Source: CBDAQR01 sp965199055
GTDB lineage: Bacteria > Pseudomonadota > Gammaproteobacteria > Pseudomonadales > Halieaceae
DNA length: 64,000 nt
Direction: 5' to 3'
Assembly: GCA_965199055.1 (NCBI GenBank)
Contig: CBDAQR010000003.1
Location: forward strand, 1,488,001 to 1,552,000
Under the pieces are notes generated by a model that saw only the letters and a list, made by a program, of their open reading frames with translations, did no database searches and was not told where the DNA came from. The translations under genes were made by a program, and so were the position numbers. This document shows, in pieces, positions 36,588-46,304 of this stretch (its first letter is position 1; every line of letters starts with the position of its first letter).

Positions 36588-37582
36588 TCAGTAGCGGCTC
36601 ATAACGTCGAGCAGCGCTTGCACACAGGCTTCTGGCTGATCTTCCTGTACGAAGTGGCCTGCGTTTTCGATCGTGCGATGTGGCATGCCCTGGCATCCCG
36701 GCACCCGCTCTTTGAAAACCGCATCTCCGCCAGCGGTGACTGGGTCTTTATCAGCAAAAGCCAACAGGAACGGTTTTTCGAATGCATCGAGAACCTTCCA
36801 TGCCTCCTCATTGGTGGCCGCTTCCGGCTCGTCCTTGAACACCGGCACCAAGGTGGGGAACTGGCGGGCGCCCGAGGCATAACTCAGATCGGGAAAGGGC
36901 GCGCGATAAGCATCAACAATGGCGGCCGGCAGCGGCTCCGCGGCGGTGACACCCACCACATCGCCCACGTCAAACGCCTCACTTTCTGAGCAGTACTTAC
37001 GCCAGTACAAAAAGCCGGGAATGCCCGAAGTGTCTGCAAACTTCTCACCGAGTTGCGTTGCCTTAACCACCTCCAATGTCTTGTACGCCTCTTTGAGCGG
37101 AGCGGCGAACTCCTCCGGGATCACACCGGCCGGCATGCCGCCGTTAGACAGCACCACTCCGGAAAACCGCTCTGGAAAAGCACACAACACGCGCAACCCA
37201 ATCAGGCTGCCCCAATCCTGACAAAACATGGTGACGTCTTGCAGGTTCAGTTGAGTCATCCAATCGCTCATCCACGTGACATGACGTGCATAGGTGTAAT
37301 CCTCTCTCTGGGTAGGCTTGTCCGATTTACCAAAGCCGACCAGATCAGGCGCGATGACTCGAAACCCCTTATCGGCCAGCAAGGGGATCATGCGGCGGTA
37401 AAGGTAGGACCATAAGGCTGGCCATGCATCAGCAATACCACGGCGCCATCCCTGGGACCTTCATCCAGGTAATGCACCCGCAGCGTCCCCCCCTCGGTGT
37501 CGTCTATCTGCAGATAGTTTGGACGAAAGGGGTAACCGTCCAGGTTTTCAAAGCACTCTTCCGGTGTGCGTACATATTCCAT
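36588..37582 (-). pseudogene. Haloalkane-dehalogenase-like alpha/beta hydrolase with one frameshift
   Basis: The start at 37582 has AGGAG with 7 nt spacing. The first frame reads to HGQP and then ends soon after the shift. Loss of one base at about 37410-37414 explains the break: restoring it gives HGQP-x-WSYLYRRMIPLL and an open frame to 36588. The Trp regained is the halide-binding position of haloalkane dehalogenases. The nucleophile Asp is in FCQDWGS, the acid in LAFADKDP, and the base in ENAGHFVQE. The Asp nucleophile in QDWG points to the dehalogenase group and not to ordinary esterases. It may be a true pseudogene or an assembly error. Confidence 0.75.
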
Positions 37583-37633
37583 ACTCGTTCTCCTCACATT
37601 CCGTGAAAATGGGGTTTCACATCTAATAAACTG

Positions 37634-38320
37634 TTAGAAAAGACTGTAGCGCCTTCCTCTCGGGGCGGGAATCTTGTGGTTGTCAGGCAAAGCGCAAATT
37701 CTGTCCATTAAGGTCTTGCTGCCGTCGGTGTATTCCCACACCAACTGCTCGCCCTGCCTATAGCGCTTCACCACCTGCGGCCCCCAACCAAACGCATAAA
37801 AGTTAAGTACACCCTCCTCCCAAATCATGGAAGCCGAAGTGCGCATACAAAATTCCCTCTCGCCCACGGTGAACAGTACGGCGCCCTCCGTATCGTCCGT
37901 ATTGAGTCCCGCCGTGCTGTTGGGTCCGTAGTCATGAATAATGCCGGAGGATGTCACCACAACACGGCTGCCACACTGCTCGACCCGCTCTACGTGACCT
38001 ACATGCCCGCCGCTAACACCCAGCCATAATCCACGGATATCGTCGACACCAGCAGGCAGCGGCTCGGTGCACTCTGCCAAAACAGGCAGAGGAAAATGGG
38101 AATAGGCACACCCAGGCGTATTGCCCTTGGGAATATCAACGGCTTGCATGCCAGAGCCATCTAGATCAGGCAATTCGCAGTAGTTCAGCACACTTCCATC
38201 CCCAGCCAGCGTAGCAGGGTCGATCGTCAATGGAGGTCGAGCGGACAAGAAACCCAGCCAGAAGGTAAACACAAACAGACTTGCAATCGCCAGCAGCACG
38301 CCACCCAGTAGTTTCTTCAT
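37634..38320 (-). CDS. Membrane-anchored uncharacterised protein
   Basis: 228 residues from the second Met (38320); a first Met at 38332 is possible. One N-terminal membrane helix (about 4-26) is followed by a soluble, Gly- and Cys-containing domain with FPLPVLAECTEPLPAGVDDI and WLGVSGGHVGHVE. I recognise no family. It is divergent from the TonB receptor with two operator palindromes between, and is 52 bp ahead of the broken dehalogenase gene, so both are likely co-regulated with the island. Confidence 0.6.
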   Translation of the reverse strand: MKKLLGGVLLAIASLFVFTFWLGFLSARPPLTIDPATLAGDGSVLNYCELPDLDGSGMQAVDIPKGNTPGCAYSHFPLPVLAECTEPLPAGVDDIRGLWLGVSGGHVGHVERVEQCGSRVVVTSSGIIHDYGPNSTAGLNTDDTEGAVLFTVGEREFCMRTSASMIWEEGVLNFYAFGWGPQVVKRYRQGEQLVWEYTDGSKTLMDRICALPDNHKIPAPRGRRYSLF

Positions 38321-38350
38321 GTTGCAGCTCACGGTAGACAGTCAATTACT

Positions 38351-38371
38351 TATGGCATAGTATATGCCATA
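38351..38371. promoter_or_regulatory. Predicted TetR operator, copy A1 (perfect palindrome)
   Basis: TATGGCATA-GTA-TATGCCATA is a perfect inverted repeat of nine bases per arm. It lies in the divergent gap between the TonB receptor and the anchored protein. Copy A2 is centred 25 bp away. Confidence 0.75.
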
Positions 38372-38377
38372 TATTAT

Positions 38378-38394
38378 TGGCACAAGTTATGCCA
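38378..38394. promoter_or_regulatory. Predicted TetR operator, copy A2
   Basis: TGGCACA-AGT-TATGCCA, one mismatch from perfect symmetry, and followed at once by TTATAGTA. The same arrangement, including the TATAGTA, is seen at 43904. Confidence 0.7.
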
Positions 38395-38427
38395 TTATAG
38401 TACCGATTGTCAACATAGGATAGGAAA

Positions 38428-40650
38428 ATGCACCGCACGCGCCCCCTTGCCTCAGCACTCAGCCTGACTCTTCTCGCGAGTATGGCTTCTGCCCAACAAC
38501 TCGCACTGGAAGAAGTGATCGTCACTGCGCAAAAACGCTCCGAGAGCCTGCAGGATGTGCCAGTCGCGGTAAACGCATTCAGTGCCGACACCATCCAGGA
38601 AGCGGGTATCAACGATGCCGGTGACCTCGCCATCATGACGCCGAGTCTCAATGCCAACGCCAATACCAGCCCATTCACCACTCGCCTGGCCATCCGCGGC
38701 ATTGGCACAGCCCAGGCAGACCCGGCACTGGAACCTTCTGTAGGTTTCTTTGTAGATGGTGTCTTCATGGGCCGCTCGGGTCTAGGCACGGCTGACCTCA
38801 CCGATATCGAGCGAATAGAGGTACTGCAGGGGCCCCAGGGCACGCTCTATGGCAAGAACGCCAACGCCGGCGCCATCAGCGTGATTACCAAGCGTCCCAA
38901 TCTGGAAGAATTTGAAGGCTATGCCGAGGGCACCATTGGCGACTACGGACTCGGCCGGCTAACACTCGCCGCATCGGGCCCCTTGAGCGACACCCTCGCC
39001 TATCGCATCTCGGGCAACATCCACCAGCGCGATGGCTACTATGACAATGCTGGCGTTGATGATCAGAACGATGCCGACGATTGGAATATCCAGGCCAAAT
39101 TGCTGTGGGAGCCTACGGACGAACTTAGCATCCTGCTAAACGCCGCGCATATTGACCGCGACATGACTTGCTGTGGCGCAGACGCGACACAAAGCGACGC
39201 CGTGAACGAAGAGTTGGCTAACCAGGGATTCTCGCCCGACAGGAATGACCCCTATGACTACGACACCGCGACAGACTTTCAGGACGAGTTCAGCATGGAG
39301 TCTGACCTGGTGTCACTGCACATCGAGTACGACACGGCCTGGGGTTCGATTACCTCGATAATCGCCTGGAACGACTACAACTACGACACCGCGATCGACG
39401 CGGACCGCTCACAACTCAATGGTCTTCACACCCAGGAATACAACGAGGGTGACAGCCTTTCCCAGGAACTGCGATGGGATTCGGAACTCGCAGATGGCAA
39501 CATCGAATATCAACTAGGCTTGTTCTACTACGATTCAACCACCCAGCGTGGCGACAGAACGCCCGCAGCCGTGATCGGCGATGACTTTATCGATATCGCC
39601 GACCAGCAGGATCTGCCCTTCCCGTTCCCGACCATTGGTTTTATCGTGCAGCCGGGTGATCACGTGCTCTACCAAAACGAATGGGACACAGAAACCATCG
39701 CTGTGTTTGGCCAGGCCACCTGGCATGTGGGAGAGCGCTGGCACCATACCGGCGGCCTGCGTTACACAGACGAAGACCGCGACGCCGACCTGTTCAGTGA
39801 AACCGTTTCTACCGCTCCACTCGCAGGAACCATCGCGCTACTCGATGCGATCTCTACCCCCATCGACGCCTCCCTGGGTCGCAGCAGCGACAACGTAGAC
39901 TGGCTGGCCAAGATCGCCTATGACCTGGGTGACGACACCATGATTTATGCCAGCGCCTCCACCGGCAACAAGTCCGGAAACTTCAACGGCGTGAATGGCC
40001 AACCGGATGAGCGCGAGTTCGACGACGAAGAGACCACCAGCTACGAAGTCGGTCTTAAATCTACGTTGCTCGACTCACGACTGCGAATCAACGCCGCGGC
40101 GTTTCTCAGCGAAATCGATGACTACCAGTTCCAGCAACAGTTGGAGACGGGTATCGGCACCTTTGTAAGCAACGAGGGCGAAGTCGAGGTATCGGGTATC
40201 GACCTGCAGTTGGAAGCACTGCCCCTGCCCAACCTAACGGTGACCGCAGGTCTGCTGTACATGGATACCTATGAGATTACCGACGGCCCCCGGGATGGCG
40301 ACGAACTGCCTTGGACCGCCGAGTACAGCGGCAATATCGGCGCGACTTTGGTGTTTCCCTTGGCAGACGGTGGACTCTTCATCCGCGCGGACTACATCTT
40401 CATGGATGATCACGCTACGAACGGCACCCAGAGTTTTAACCTGTTGGACAAGGACATAGACGATCGCGAATTGTTGAATGCTCGCGTCGGCTGGAAAAAC
40501 GACAACTGGAACCTGTCGCTGTGGGGCAAGAATCTGACGGATGATGAGTATGCAAACCAGACGCTGAACGCCCAGTTGTTCAACGGCATGGAAGCTTACT
40601 TCCTCTCACCGCCGCGCACCTATGGTGTCACTGTACGCTACGACTACTGA
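38428..40650 (+). CDS. TonB-dependent outer-membrane receptor
   Basis: 740 residues with a signal peptide ending ASAQ. The TonB box is EEVIVTAQKR near residue 28. The plug has VPVAVNAFSADTIQEAG, RGIGTAQADPALEPSVGFFVDGV (in two parts) and the IERIEVLQGPQGTLYGKNANAGAISVITKRP-type plug end; a 22-strand barrel ends with an aromatic YDY. The plug style is that of the Sphingomonas/Haliea-type receptors for aromatic or sugar-like compounds, not a classical siderophore receptor. No siderophore genes are near. The promoter carries two operators. Confidence 0.93.
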   Translation: MHRTRPLASALSLTLLASMASAQQLALEEVIVTAQKRSESLQDVPVAVNAFSADTIQEAGINDAGDLAIMTPSLNANANTSPFTTRLAIRGIGTAQADPALEPSVGFFVDGVFMGRSGLGTADLTDIERIEVLQGPQGTLYGKNANAGAISVITKRPNLEEFEGYAEGTIGDYGLGRLTLAASGPLSDTLAYRISGNIHQRDGYYDNAGVDDQNDADDWNIQAKLLWEPTDELSILLNAAHIDRDMTCCGADATQSDAVNEELANQGFSPDRNDPYDYDTATDFQDEFSMESDLVSLHIEYDTAWGSITSIIAWNDYNYDTAIDADRSQLNGLHTQEYNEGDSLSQELRWDSELADGNIEYQLGLFYYDSTTQRGDRTPAAVIGDDFIDIADQQDLPFPFPTIGFIVQPGDHVLYQNEWDTETIAVFGQATWHVGERWHHTGGLRYTDEDRDADLFSETVSTAPLAGTIALLDAISTPIDASLGRSSDNVDWLAKIAYDLGDDTMIYASASTGNKSGNFNGVNGQPDEREFDDEETTSYEVGLKSTLLDSRLRINAAAFLSEIDDYQFQQQLETGIGTFVSNEGEVEVSGIDLQLEALPLPNLTVTAGLLYMDTYEITDGPRDGDELPWTAEYSGNIGATLVFPLADGGLFIRADYIFMDDHATNGTQSFNLLDKDIDDRELLNARVGWKNDNWNLSLWGKNLTDDEYANQTLNAQLFNGMEAYFLSPPRTYGVTVRYDY

Positions 40651-40673
40651 TCCCTGTTCGCTTCGCCGCTGCC

Positions 40674-41333
40674 TCATACCCACAGCCTGACCTGGGGTAT
40701 GAACAGCGGCACAAAGAACACCAACAGCAATCCGCCGCCGATCAGCAACGACTGCTCTAGAGTCATATCCAACACCGCTGTCCCCAACAGCGCATAGGGC
40801 GCGGCGCGGATGGGTGCTGCTAGCGATACTGCGGCGGCAAAATGGCGTAGCTTCAAATCGACCAGCCCCGCCGCAAGATGGGCGGGGGTGAGCAGCCCAA
40901 CCGGGTGGGCGGTAATGGCAAATATGGCGAGAGCACCGACACGCCGGATGCGCTCAAGCATGAGTCTGTATTGATCACCGAAGCGCCTATGAACCCATTC
41001 TGCACCGAGCATCCGGGCCAGATAGAACAACACCAGCGCTGACAGGACCAGACCGATACTACCCCAAAGAATGCCCCCGACGACACCAAAGGCCAGGCCG
41101 CCGAGAATCATGATCAGGTGCGACGATAAGCCGATGAACAAACGAAATACGACGAGGACAACAAATACAGCAGGACCCCACCAACCCAGCCCCTGCACCC
41201 AGCGGCGGAAATCTTCCAGGCCCTCTACTGTGAACGAAATTCCCAGCTCTTCCTGTGCCGTCGACCCCAGCAGGTAGATGGCTGTCAGGACAAGCAGCAG
41301 GACGGAACGACGGCGCCAGCGCGGTGACATCAT
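40674..41333 (-). CDS. TVP38/TMEM64 (VTT-domain) family membrane protein
   Basis: 219 residues from an ATG at 41333; an ATG at 41366 would overlap the dehydrogenase stop. Hydrophobic segments include a signal-anchor, FVVLVVFRLFIGLSSHLIMI and GVVGGILWGSIGLVLSALVLFYLARMLGA, the VTT signature region, and ITAHPVGLLTPAHLAAGL. Members are polytopic inner-membrane proteins linked to lipid flipping or membrane homeostasis. It is the third gene of the sulfatase operon and probably has a transport or membrane role there. Confidence 0.85.
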   Translation of the reverse strand: MMSPRWRRRSVLLLVLTAIYLLGSTAQEELGISFTVEGLEDFRRWVQGLGWWGPAVFVVLVVFRLFIGLSSHLIMILGGLAFGVVGGILWGSIGLVLSALVLFYLARMLGAEWVHRRFGDQYRLMLERIRRVGALAIFAITAHPVGLLTPAHLAAGLVDLKLRHFAAAVSLAAPIRAAPYALLGTAVLDMTLEQSLLIGGGLLLVFFVPLFIPQVRLWV

Positions 41334-41337
41334 TTTT

Positions 41338-42147
41338 TCAGCGGGTGTTGAATACGCCCCCATCACTGGTGATCACCTCACCCACCACATAGGCGCCCGC
41401 GCGCGAACAAAGGAAGATTGACAGACCAGCGATATCCTCTGCTGTGCCGACCCGGCCACGCGGGTTGCTGGCCGCGACCGCACTCCAGTCCACACCATCG
41501 GTTTCGCCACCAAAGCCCACACCTGTGCTCAACATCCACGTGGGGTATGGCCCAGGGGCAATGGCATTGCAGTTGATGTTCTCCTTGGCCAGGTGTGTCG
41601 CAAGGAAACGCGTGAGATGGTGCACCGCTGCCTTGGAAGCACCGTAGCTGAACACATCAAAGATTGACGCGCCCAAGCCGTCGATGGACCCGATATTGAT
41701 CACCCGGGCGGGGTCATCGACGGTTCCGGATGCACGCAGTGAAGGCAGCAACTTCTGGGTAAGGAAAAAGACGCCTTTCACGTTGGTGTCCATCACCTTG
41801 TCCCAACCCACCTCGGGAAACTCATCGATGGGAGCGCCCCAGGAAGCACCCGCATTGTTTACCAGAATATCGAGTTTACTTTCGCGCTCGCTGATTGCCG
41901 CTGCGAGCGCTTCGCAACCCGCCAGAGTGGACAGGTCGGCAGGCAGTGAAATACATTCACCCCCGTACTCGTCAGCTAGGCGTTCGGCGGTAGCATCGCA
42001 CACCTCTGCCTTGCGGGAACTGATATAGACCTTTGCGCCCGCCGCCAGGAATCCTGCAGCTATCATTTCCCCAATACCCCGGGAGCCACCGGTTACCAGT
42101 GCGGTTTTACCCGCTATCGAGAATATCTTCGAAAAATCAGTGCTCAT
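41338..42147 (-). CDS. Short-chain dehydrogenase/reductase
   Basis: 269 residues. The NAD(P) motif is TGGSRGIG (19-26), NNAG is present, and the catalytic set is Ser in NIGSIDG, then YGASK (Tyr and Lys). The end VGEVITSDGGVF is usual for the classical SDR group. It is 18 bp after the sulfatase gene and ahead of the TVP38 gene. A hydroxyl freed by the sulfatase could be its substrate; this is inference. Confidence 0.9.
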   Translation of the reverse strand: MSTDFSKIFSIAGKTALVTGGSRGIGEMIAAGFLAAGAKVYISSRKAEVCDATAERLADEYGGECISLPADLSTLAGCEALAAAISERESKLDILVNNAGASWGAPIDEFPEVGWDKVMDTNVKGVFFLTQKLLPSLRASGTVDDPARVINIGSIDGLGASIFDVFSYGASKAAVHHLTRFLATHLAKENINCNAIAPGPYPTWMLSTGVGFGGETDGVDWSAVAASNPRGRVGTAEDIAGLSIFLCSRAGAYVVGEVITSDGGVFNTR

Positions 42148-42165
42148 GCAGGCGTCACCCTCGCT

Positions 42166-43839
42166 CTAGTTAGGTGTGTAGACGTATTCGTCACCCTCAA
42201 CATACCGCTCTACCCGGGTTTTATCCACCAGCACGGGCGTGTTGGCAATAGGCGCGTACAGGGGGCCGCGCGAGTTGGCCTGATGCTCAGCGAGTAACGC
42301 AGTCAACTCAGCCAGCTTTGCCGGCTCTGCATCACGCAGGTTGTTTTGCTCGGTCGGGTCTTCCGCCAGGTTGTAAAGCCAATACTGCATACCGTCGGTG
42401 GGTCGGTCGTTTACCTGCAGCTTCCAGTCGCCATGGCGCACCACCTGGTAATGGCCGTTCTGCCAGAACAGCGTTTTCCGGTTCCAATCCTGTTCTTCGA
42501 GCTCGCCAGTCGCCAGGGGCAATATGTCAACACCATCGATCGCCACACCCTCCGGCAATGGTGCGCCACCTGCGGCCGCGAGTGTAGGCATCACATCGAT
42601 ATGTGCCACAGGCGTCTCGACTCGGGTGCCGGCGGGGATTTTTTCGGGCCACTTCACGAACATTGGCACGCGGATACCACCCTCGAACATCGTGATCTTC
42701 CAGCCACGAAACGGCGAGTTCACATCCGGCAAGCCAATATAACCTGCACCACCGTTGTCGCTGGTGAAAATCACAACTGTATTGTCGGCGATCCCTTCTT
42801 CCTCCAGGGTTTGCATCACCCGCTCGACGCTGCGATCTACCGCGCGAATCATCCCGGCATACACCCGCTTGCGGTGAGGCGTTATGCCCTCCAGCGCATC
42901 GTAGTCTTCCTTGGTCGCCTGCAGCGGAGTATGCGGCCCCCAATGGGCAAGGAAGAGGAAAAAGGGTCTGTTTTTGTTGCGTTTGATGACCTTGATGGAC
43001 TCATCGGTCCAATAGTCGGTCAGGTAGCCGCCAGGTGTAAAAGGCTCGCCTCCGTTATAGGAGGAGACGAATCGCATTCCCGCCCACAGGAACAGATCGA
43101 TGGGATCGAAATCCAGCTTGGCATTGACCACATTGGGATCATCTTCAGGCAAGTACAGGCCGCTGTGCATCAACAGACTGTCATCAAAGCCCTGCTCATG
43201 AGACGCCATGCCATTTTCACGACCCAGGTGCCACTTGCCGATGTGGGCCGTGTAGTAACCCTGCTGCTTAAGGGTTTCGGCTATGGTCACTTCGGACGCC
43301 GGTAAGCCCTTACGCTCGTAGGGGGGATGGGTTTCCTCGACCTCGAGATCCACCACGGAGGGCGGCATATTCTGCTGGCTATCCAGTGATTCGGATACCA
43401 TGCTCACAATACTGATCATGCCTGCCGGTGTCGGCGTGAATTCGAAGCCGGTACGCGTAGGATAGCGCCCTGTCATCATCATCGCGCGGGAAGGCGCACA
43501 GGTGCTGGCACCCGAATAGGATTGGGTGAATACCGCTCCTTCGGCGGCCAGCTGGTCGATTGCCGGCGTCTGCATGCCGTCGACGCCCCCACCGAAGGTG
43601 GAGATATCGTTATAGCCCAGGTCATCCGCCACGATCAGAATGATATTTGGCGGCCGCTCGCCCGCAGGTGCCTCCGCAGGGCCTTGCTGCCACGGAATAT
43701 CCCGGGTAGGCCCGATGTCGGCATACTGCTTGCCAGACTGATACTTGGCCATGGCCAGAATCACGTCGGCGCGATTCATCCATGCCAGGGTCCCACCCAT
43801 CACCAAACCAACGAGTACTATGAGGAGCGCTTTCTTCAT
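42166..43839 (-). CDS. Type I sulfatase (arylsulfatase-like), membrane-anchored
   Basis: 557 residues. One N-terminal hydrophobic anchor (about 3-20) puts it in the periplasm. The metal ligands are Asp72 and Asp73 in VADDLGYND. The formylglycine Cys is Cys114 in STCAPSRAMMMTGRYPTRTG, a Cys-type site needing an FGE-type maturase; none is in the window. The later motifs KWHLGR, GGAGYIG and the Asn in SDNGGAG are also present. It removes sulfate from an aryl or alkyl sulfate. It shares an intergenic region holding a TetR-type operator with a GST gene. Confidence 0.9.
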   Translation of the reverse strand: MKKALLIVLVGLVMGGTLAWMNRADVILAMAKYQSGKQYADIGPTRDIPWQQGPAEAPAGERPPNIILIVADDLGYNDISTFGGGVDGMQTPAIDQLAAEGAVFTQSYSGASTCAPSRAMMMTGRYPTRTGFEFTPTPAGMISIVSMVSESLDSQQNMPPSVVDLEVEETHPPYERKGLPASEVTIAETLKQQGYYTAHIGKWHLGRENGMASHEQGFDDSLLMHSGLYLPEDDPNVVNAKLDFDPIDLFLWAGMRFVSSYNGGEPFTPGGYLTDYWTDESIKVIKRNKNRPFFLFLAHWGPHTPLQATKEDYDALEGITPHRKRVYAGMIRAVDRSVERVMQTLEEEGIADNTVVIFTSDNGGAGYIGLPDVNSPFRGWKITMFEGGIRVPMFVKWPEKIPAGTRVETPVAHIDVMPTLAAAGGAPLPEGVAIDGVDILPLATGELEEQDWNRKTLFWQNGHYQVVRHGDWKLQVNDRPTDGMQYWLYNLAEDPTEQNNLRDAEPAKLAELTALLAEHQANSRGPLYAPIANTPVLVDKTRVERYVEGDEYVYTPN

Positions 43840-43903
43840 TATTTCGGCCCTTTGCGCGTCGGATCAACGACTTCGCGTGACAATGAATATTGATCAGATA
43901 TAT

Positions 43904-43920
43904 TGGCACAATTTATGCCA
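43904..43920. promoter_or_regulatory. Predicted TetR operator, copy B
   Basis: TGGCACA-ATT-TATGCCA. It lies between the sulfatase operon (minus) and a GST gene (plus), followed by TATAGTA, as in copy A2. Confidence 0.7.
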
Positions 43921-43972
43921 TATAGTAAAGTTCGATGCTTAGCCCACGGAGAATAGCCAGATCAGCAGAAAT

Positions 43973-45163
43973 ATGCCCAGCGCCAAGCCTGACAGCATCA
44001 CGTTTATGGGAGTCACTGCATCTCCCTTCCAGTTAAAGATGCAGTCGCTGGCCGATGCCACAGGTATCCGCTGGAAGCTGGTTCCGCGAGAAGTCGGCAG
44101 TTGGACAGCGATCCGCGTCACGCGGCGCATCAACCGCGAAAGAAAAGCCGGGCGAGTACAGCGCTTCACCGGCATGAGCCAGGGCATGGACGAGTACCCG
44201 AGCGTCCCCTACTACTGGTTTGACGAATCGGAATTGTTTTACGATTCAACGGGTCTAGCCCTGCACCTGGATTCATTTGCCGGGACGAACGAACCGCTGC
44301 TTCCCGACGACGCGCCAACCCGATTCATATGTAGGCTGATAGACGATGCCTTTGACGAGTTCGGCCTGTACATGGCACATCACAACCGCTGGGTGACTTC
44401 CGCTACCACCAACCGCATGGGCATCACCACGGCCGGCGAACTGGGCAAGTTGTTTCCAATCATCCCCAGGGCCCTGATCGCCAAGCGCATGTCCAGACGA
44501 CAGGTGCGTCGCTGCCCTTACCTGTTCAGCGTTTCGCCACCGGATTTCGAAACGGGTCTGGGGCCTGCACTGACACCACCTTCTCGCGACGGCTTCCCCG
44601 AAACTCACACGCTGCTCGATTTAGCTTTCCGCAGATACCTGGCAGCTATTGAGGCGGTGCTGAGCGAGCAACCTTACCTATTGGGCGAAAGATTCACCCT
44701 GGCCGACGCCAGCGCCTACGGCCAACTGAACATGCACCACCTTGACCCGACCGCTTTGCGCATCATCGAAGAGCTTGCACCCACAACGTTTAACTGGATA
44801 CGACGTATCGAGCGAGCCGAGCACATGGCTGGCCTTGGCGTGGTCGCGCTGGAAGACAACCTCGCCGGCCTCATCGATGTGATCGCAGAGACCTACATTC
44901 CATTGATGCAGCAGAATGAGCAGGCCTACAAGGATTATGAAACAAAGGGACAAACGGAATTCAATGAAACCGCCTTCGACCGTAACCAGGCCCTCTACGA
45001 TGGAGTCCTGATGGATTTCCCGTTCCGCGCGGTAGTCAAGACCTTCCAGGTGGCATCATGGCGTGAAATCCAGCGCGAGTGGCAGGGGCTGGAAAGACAA
45101 GAACAACAGTCCCTGCTAAGCCGTTTCCCCAGCCTTAGAACAATGTCGGCGGGTAGCGCTTGA
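43973..45163 (+). CDS. Extended glutathione-S-transferase-like protein (copy 4)
   Basis: 396 residues, the longest of the six. It starts ITFMGVTASPFQLKMQSLAD (thioredoxin-like) and has YPSVPYYWFDESELFYDST at the position of the GSH-binding loop, with an atypical acidic residue there. GST-C features are LLGERFTLADASAYGQLNMH. The extra C-terminal part is present. It stands alone between the sulfatase operon and the MBL-fold gene. Compared with the other copies it has an insertion in the first third, with Arg-rich sequence VTRRINRERKAGRVQR. Confidence 0.75.
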   Translation: MPSAKPDSITFMGVTASPFQLKMQSLADATGIRWKLVPREVGSWTAIRVTRRINRERKAGRVQRFTGMSQGMDEYPSVPYYWFDESELFYDSTGLALHLDSFAGTNEPLLPDDAPTRFICRLIDDAFDEFGLYMAHHNRWVTSATTNRMGITTAGELGKLFPIIPRALIAKRMSRRQVRRCPYLFSVSPPDFETGLGPALTPPSRDGFPETHTLLDLAFRRYLAAIEAVLSEQPYLLGERFTLADASAYGQLNMHHLDPTALRIIEELAPTTFNWIRRIERAEHMAGLGVVALEDNLAGLIDVIAETYIPLMQQNEQAYKDYETKGQTEFNETAFDRNQALYDGVLMDFPFRAVVKTFQVASWREIQREWQGLERQEQQSLLSRFPSLRTMSAGSA

Positions 45164-45176
45164 GAATTCTAATTGA

Positions 45177-45193
45177 TGACATACACTGTGCCA
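45177..45193. promoter_or_regulatory. Predicted TetR operator, copy C
   Basis: TGACATA-CAC-TGTGCCA, 25 bp before the MBL-fold gene start. One mismatch in the left half and one symmetric variation in the right half. Confidence 0.55.
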
Positions 45194-45218
45194 TAACAGC
45201 AATCGAGAGGCAGCACCT

Positions 45219-46289
45219 ATGAAGAAGCCTGTGATCGTCCTGGCAGTCATTGCCGTAATCGGCGTACTCATTTATAGCCAGCGCGCAACGCTAGTAGGTC
45301 GCGTGATGGAGCGCGGCCTGGAAACTCGCATGGGTGCAGATGCGATGGACGAACTGCCAGACGGGCTGCATCTTGCGCTGTGTGGAGCGGGTGGTCCGCT
45401 GCCCTCGCCAGTCGCCTCAGGCCCCTGCGTACTGGTGATGGCTGGCGACAAGATGTTTGTCGTCGATGCTGGCACCAATGGTGCACGCAATATCGGCCGA
45501 ATGGGTTATCAACTGGGACGCCTTGATGCGATGTTCCTCACGCATTTTCATTCCGACCATATCGATACCCTCGGTGAGTTCGCCACCATGCGCTGGGCTG
45601 GCGGCAACAATTCTTCACCCATGCCGGTTTATGGTCCCGAGGGCGTGGCTGAAGTCGTGGCAGGCTTCAGTGGCTCTTACGCGCAAGACTTCATCTATCG
45701 CAACGATCACCACGGCGATGCAGTAACACCATTGAGTGGCGCTGGAATGGAGGCTCGCCCCTTCCCTGAACCCGCCCTGGGAGAACTCACCATGGTCTAC
45801 AACGACAGTGGAGTGACAGTGGAGGCACTGAAGGTCGACCACCTGCCGGTTAGCCCCGCCGTGGGTTACCTGTTCCGTTACAAGGGGCGCTCGATACTGG
45901 TCAGCGGAGACACAGACTACTCCGAGAACATCACGCAGTTCTCCAAAGGTGTTGACCTACTGGTTCATGAGGCACTAGCACCCAATATAGTAATGATGAT
46001 GAACGCCGCCGCCGAGAAAATTGGCAACGCCGGTATGGCAAAAATCACTCTGGATATTCTGGACTACCACGCCAGTCCAGCAGAGGCTGCCCAAACAGCA
46101 AAAGACGCCGATGTGGGACACCTGCTCTATTACCACATCGTGCCGCCGTTGTTGTTTCCCGGGCAGGAGGCTCTCTTTCTCAATGGTGCGGAAGATATCT
46201 TCCCGGACTACACCGTCGGCATAGACGGGGTGCAGTTCTCACTGCCCGCAGGCTCTGATGCGATAGAGCTAACCGGCAAGGGACTCTGA
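45219..46289 (+). CDS. MBL-fold metallo-hydrolase, membrane-anchored
   Basis: 356 residues. One N-terminal membrane helix (about 5-20) directs it to the periplasm. The zinc site is HFHSDH with His109, His111, Asp113, His114, followed by a later Asp in SGDTDYS and a His in YYHIVPPLL. It resembles the arylsulfatase/ribonuclease-Z-like MBL group. It may hydrolyse a sulfate or lactone; which one cannot be told. It has its own operator-like palindrome. Confidence 0.85.
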   Translation: MKKPVIVLAVIAVIGVLIYSQRATLVGRVMERGLETRMGADAMDELPDGLHLALCGAGGPLPSPVASGPCVLVMAGDKMFVVDAGTNGARNIGRMGYQLGRLDAMFLTHFHSDHIDTLGEFATMRWAGGNNSSPMPVYGPEGVAEVVAGFSGSYAQDFIYRNDHHGDAVTPLSGAGMEARPFPEPALGELTMVYNDSGVTVEALKVDHLPVSPAVGYLFRYKGRSILVSGDTDYSENITQFSKGVDLLVHEALAPNIVMMMNAAAEKIGNAGMAKITLDILDYHASPAEAAQTAKDADVGHLLYYHIVPPLLFPGQEALFLNGAEDIFPDYTVGIDGVQFSLPAGSDAIELTGKGL

Positions 46290-46304
46290 AGGTCTCTTAG
46301 CAGG

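Noticed and set aside
42346..43305. 320-codon plus-strand frame across the sulfatase
   Set aside because: The minus strand has complete sulfatase motifs. The plus frame is His- and Arg-rich with no family, as expected for an antisense shadow.
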